A stretch of DNA of 5,100 nt, taken from NCBI GenBank assembly GCA_013695855.1, contig JACCZR010000234.1:1-5100 (forward strand), written 5' to 3'. Each line of letters opens with the position of its first letter. Position 1 is the first letter of the stretch. The notes under the pieces are model-generated. The model was not told the DNA's origin. It did no database searches and saw only the letters and a program-made list of their open reading frames with translations. Source of the stretch: Thermoleophilaceae bacterium (GTDB lineage: Bacteria > Actinomycetota > Thermoleophilia > Solirubrobacterales > Thermoleophilaceae). A program made the position numbers and the translations under genes. This document shows positions 5,023 to 5,100 of this stretch, piece by piece.

Positions 5023-5100
5023 ATGCGCGTGGCCGGTGAGGCTCAGCCGTACGCGCCGCGGCTACCGGCCGGCCCGGCCGCAGCTGTCACCCCACAGGCC
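5023..5100 (+). CDS. Possible start of another gene, cut by the window end
   Basis: ATG 5023 opens a frame of 26 codons that stays open to the last base. It begins 19 bases after the HAD stop on the same strand, so it could be the next gene of that cluster. The visible residues (MRVAGEAQPYAPRLPAG and on) match no family I know. No ribosome binding site or -10 hexamer precedes it. At this GC content a short open frame carries little weight. Confidence 0.25.
   Translation, partial: MRVAGEAQPYAPRLPAGPAAAVTPQA

Noticed and set aside
5056..5085. GC-rich inverted repeat as a terminator after the HAD gene
   Set aside because: Only a five-base GCGGC/GCCGC pairing plus small GGCC palindromes are present, with no T tract; expected by chance at this GC content.

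Overview
The window is very GC-rich with strong third-position G/C bias, tightly packed genes, GTG and TTG starts, and TANNNT-type -10 hexamers sitting only a few bases before start codons. This suits a high-GC Actinomycetota genome. A Thermoleophilia/Solirubrobacterales-like source is my guess from the overall style and is not demonstrated. The region looks like ordinary chromosome: no transposase, phage gene, tRNA, rRNA or CRISPR array is visible.

Layout. (1) Positions 2-415 (+): 3' end of a small MscS-type membrane protein, cut by the window edge. (2) 466-1872 (+): a soluble PAS-GAF-GGDEF diguanylate cyclase with intact catalytic and feedback-inhibition motifs. (3) A minus-strand cluster reads leftwards from 3195: a SufT/MIP18-type Fe-S assembly factor (3195-2896), a lipoate-protein ligase/octanoyltransferase-family protein (2835-2083), and a 53-residue acidic, proline-rich small protein (2052-1891). 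It converges on the cyclase gene with 18 bases between the two stop codons. (4) A plus-strand cluster starts at 3221, divergent from the Fe-S gene: an FxsA-family membrane protein (3221-3667), a protein of unknown function (3664-4371) and a HAD hydrolase (4368-5003). These three are chained by two identical four-base GTGA stop/start overlaps. (5) 5004-5100 holds only a possible start of another reading frame at 5023.

How they fit together. The minus-strand cluster makes metabolic sense: lipoyl synthase is an Fe-S enzyme, and SufT-type factors have been linked to lipoate demand. A Fe-S maturation factor beside a lipoyl/octanoyl transfer enzyme therefore points to lipoate cofactor supply. The plus-strand cluster is translationally coupled, but its shared role is unclear. 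The diguanylate cyclase seems to be a stand-alone, cytosolic signal-responsive c-di-GMP source.

Most notable points: the 25-bp divergent intergenic region carries two back-to-back -10-like hexamers, each exactly 6 bases from its ATG; the 53-residue gene is easily missed; the lipoate-family protein has a cysteine where LipM-type octanoyltransferases keep their catalytic cysteine; and the HAD protein lacks the second Asp of motif I. I found no clear evidence of a wholly new multi-gene system. All functional calls rest on reading motifs by eye.
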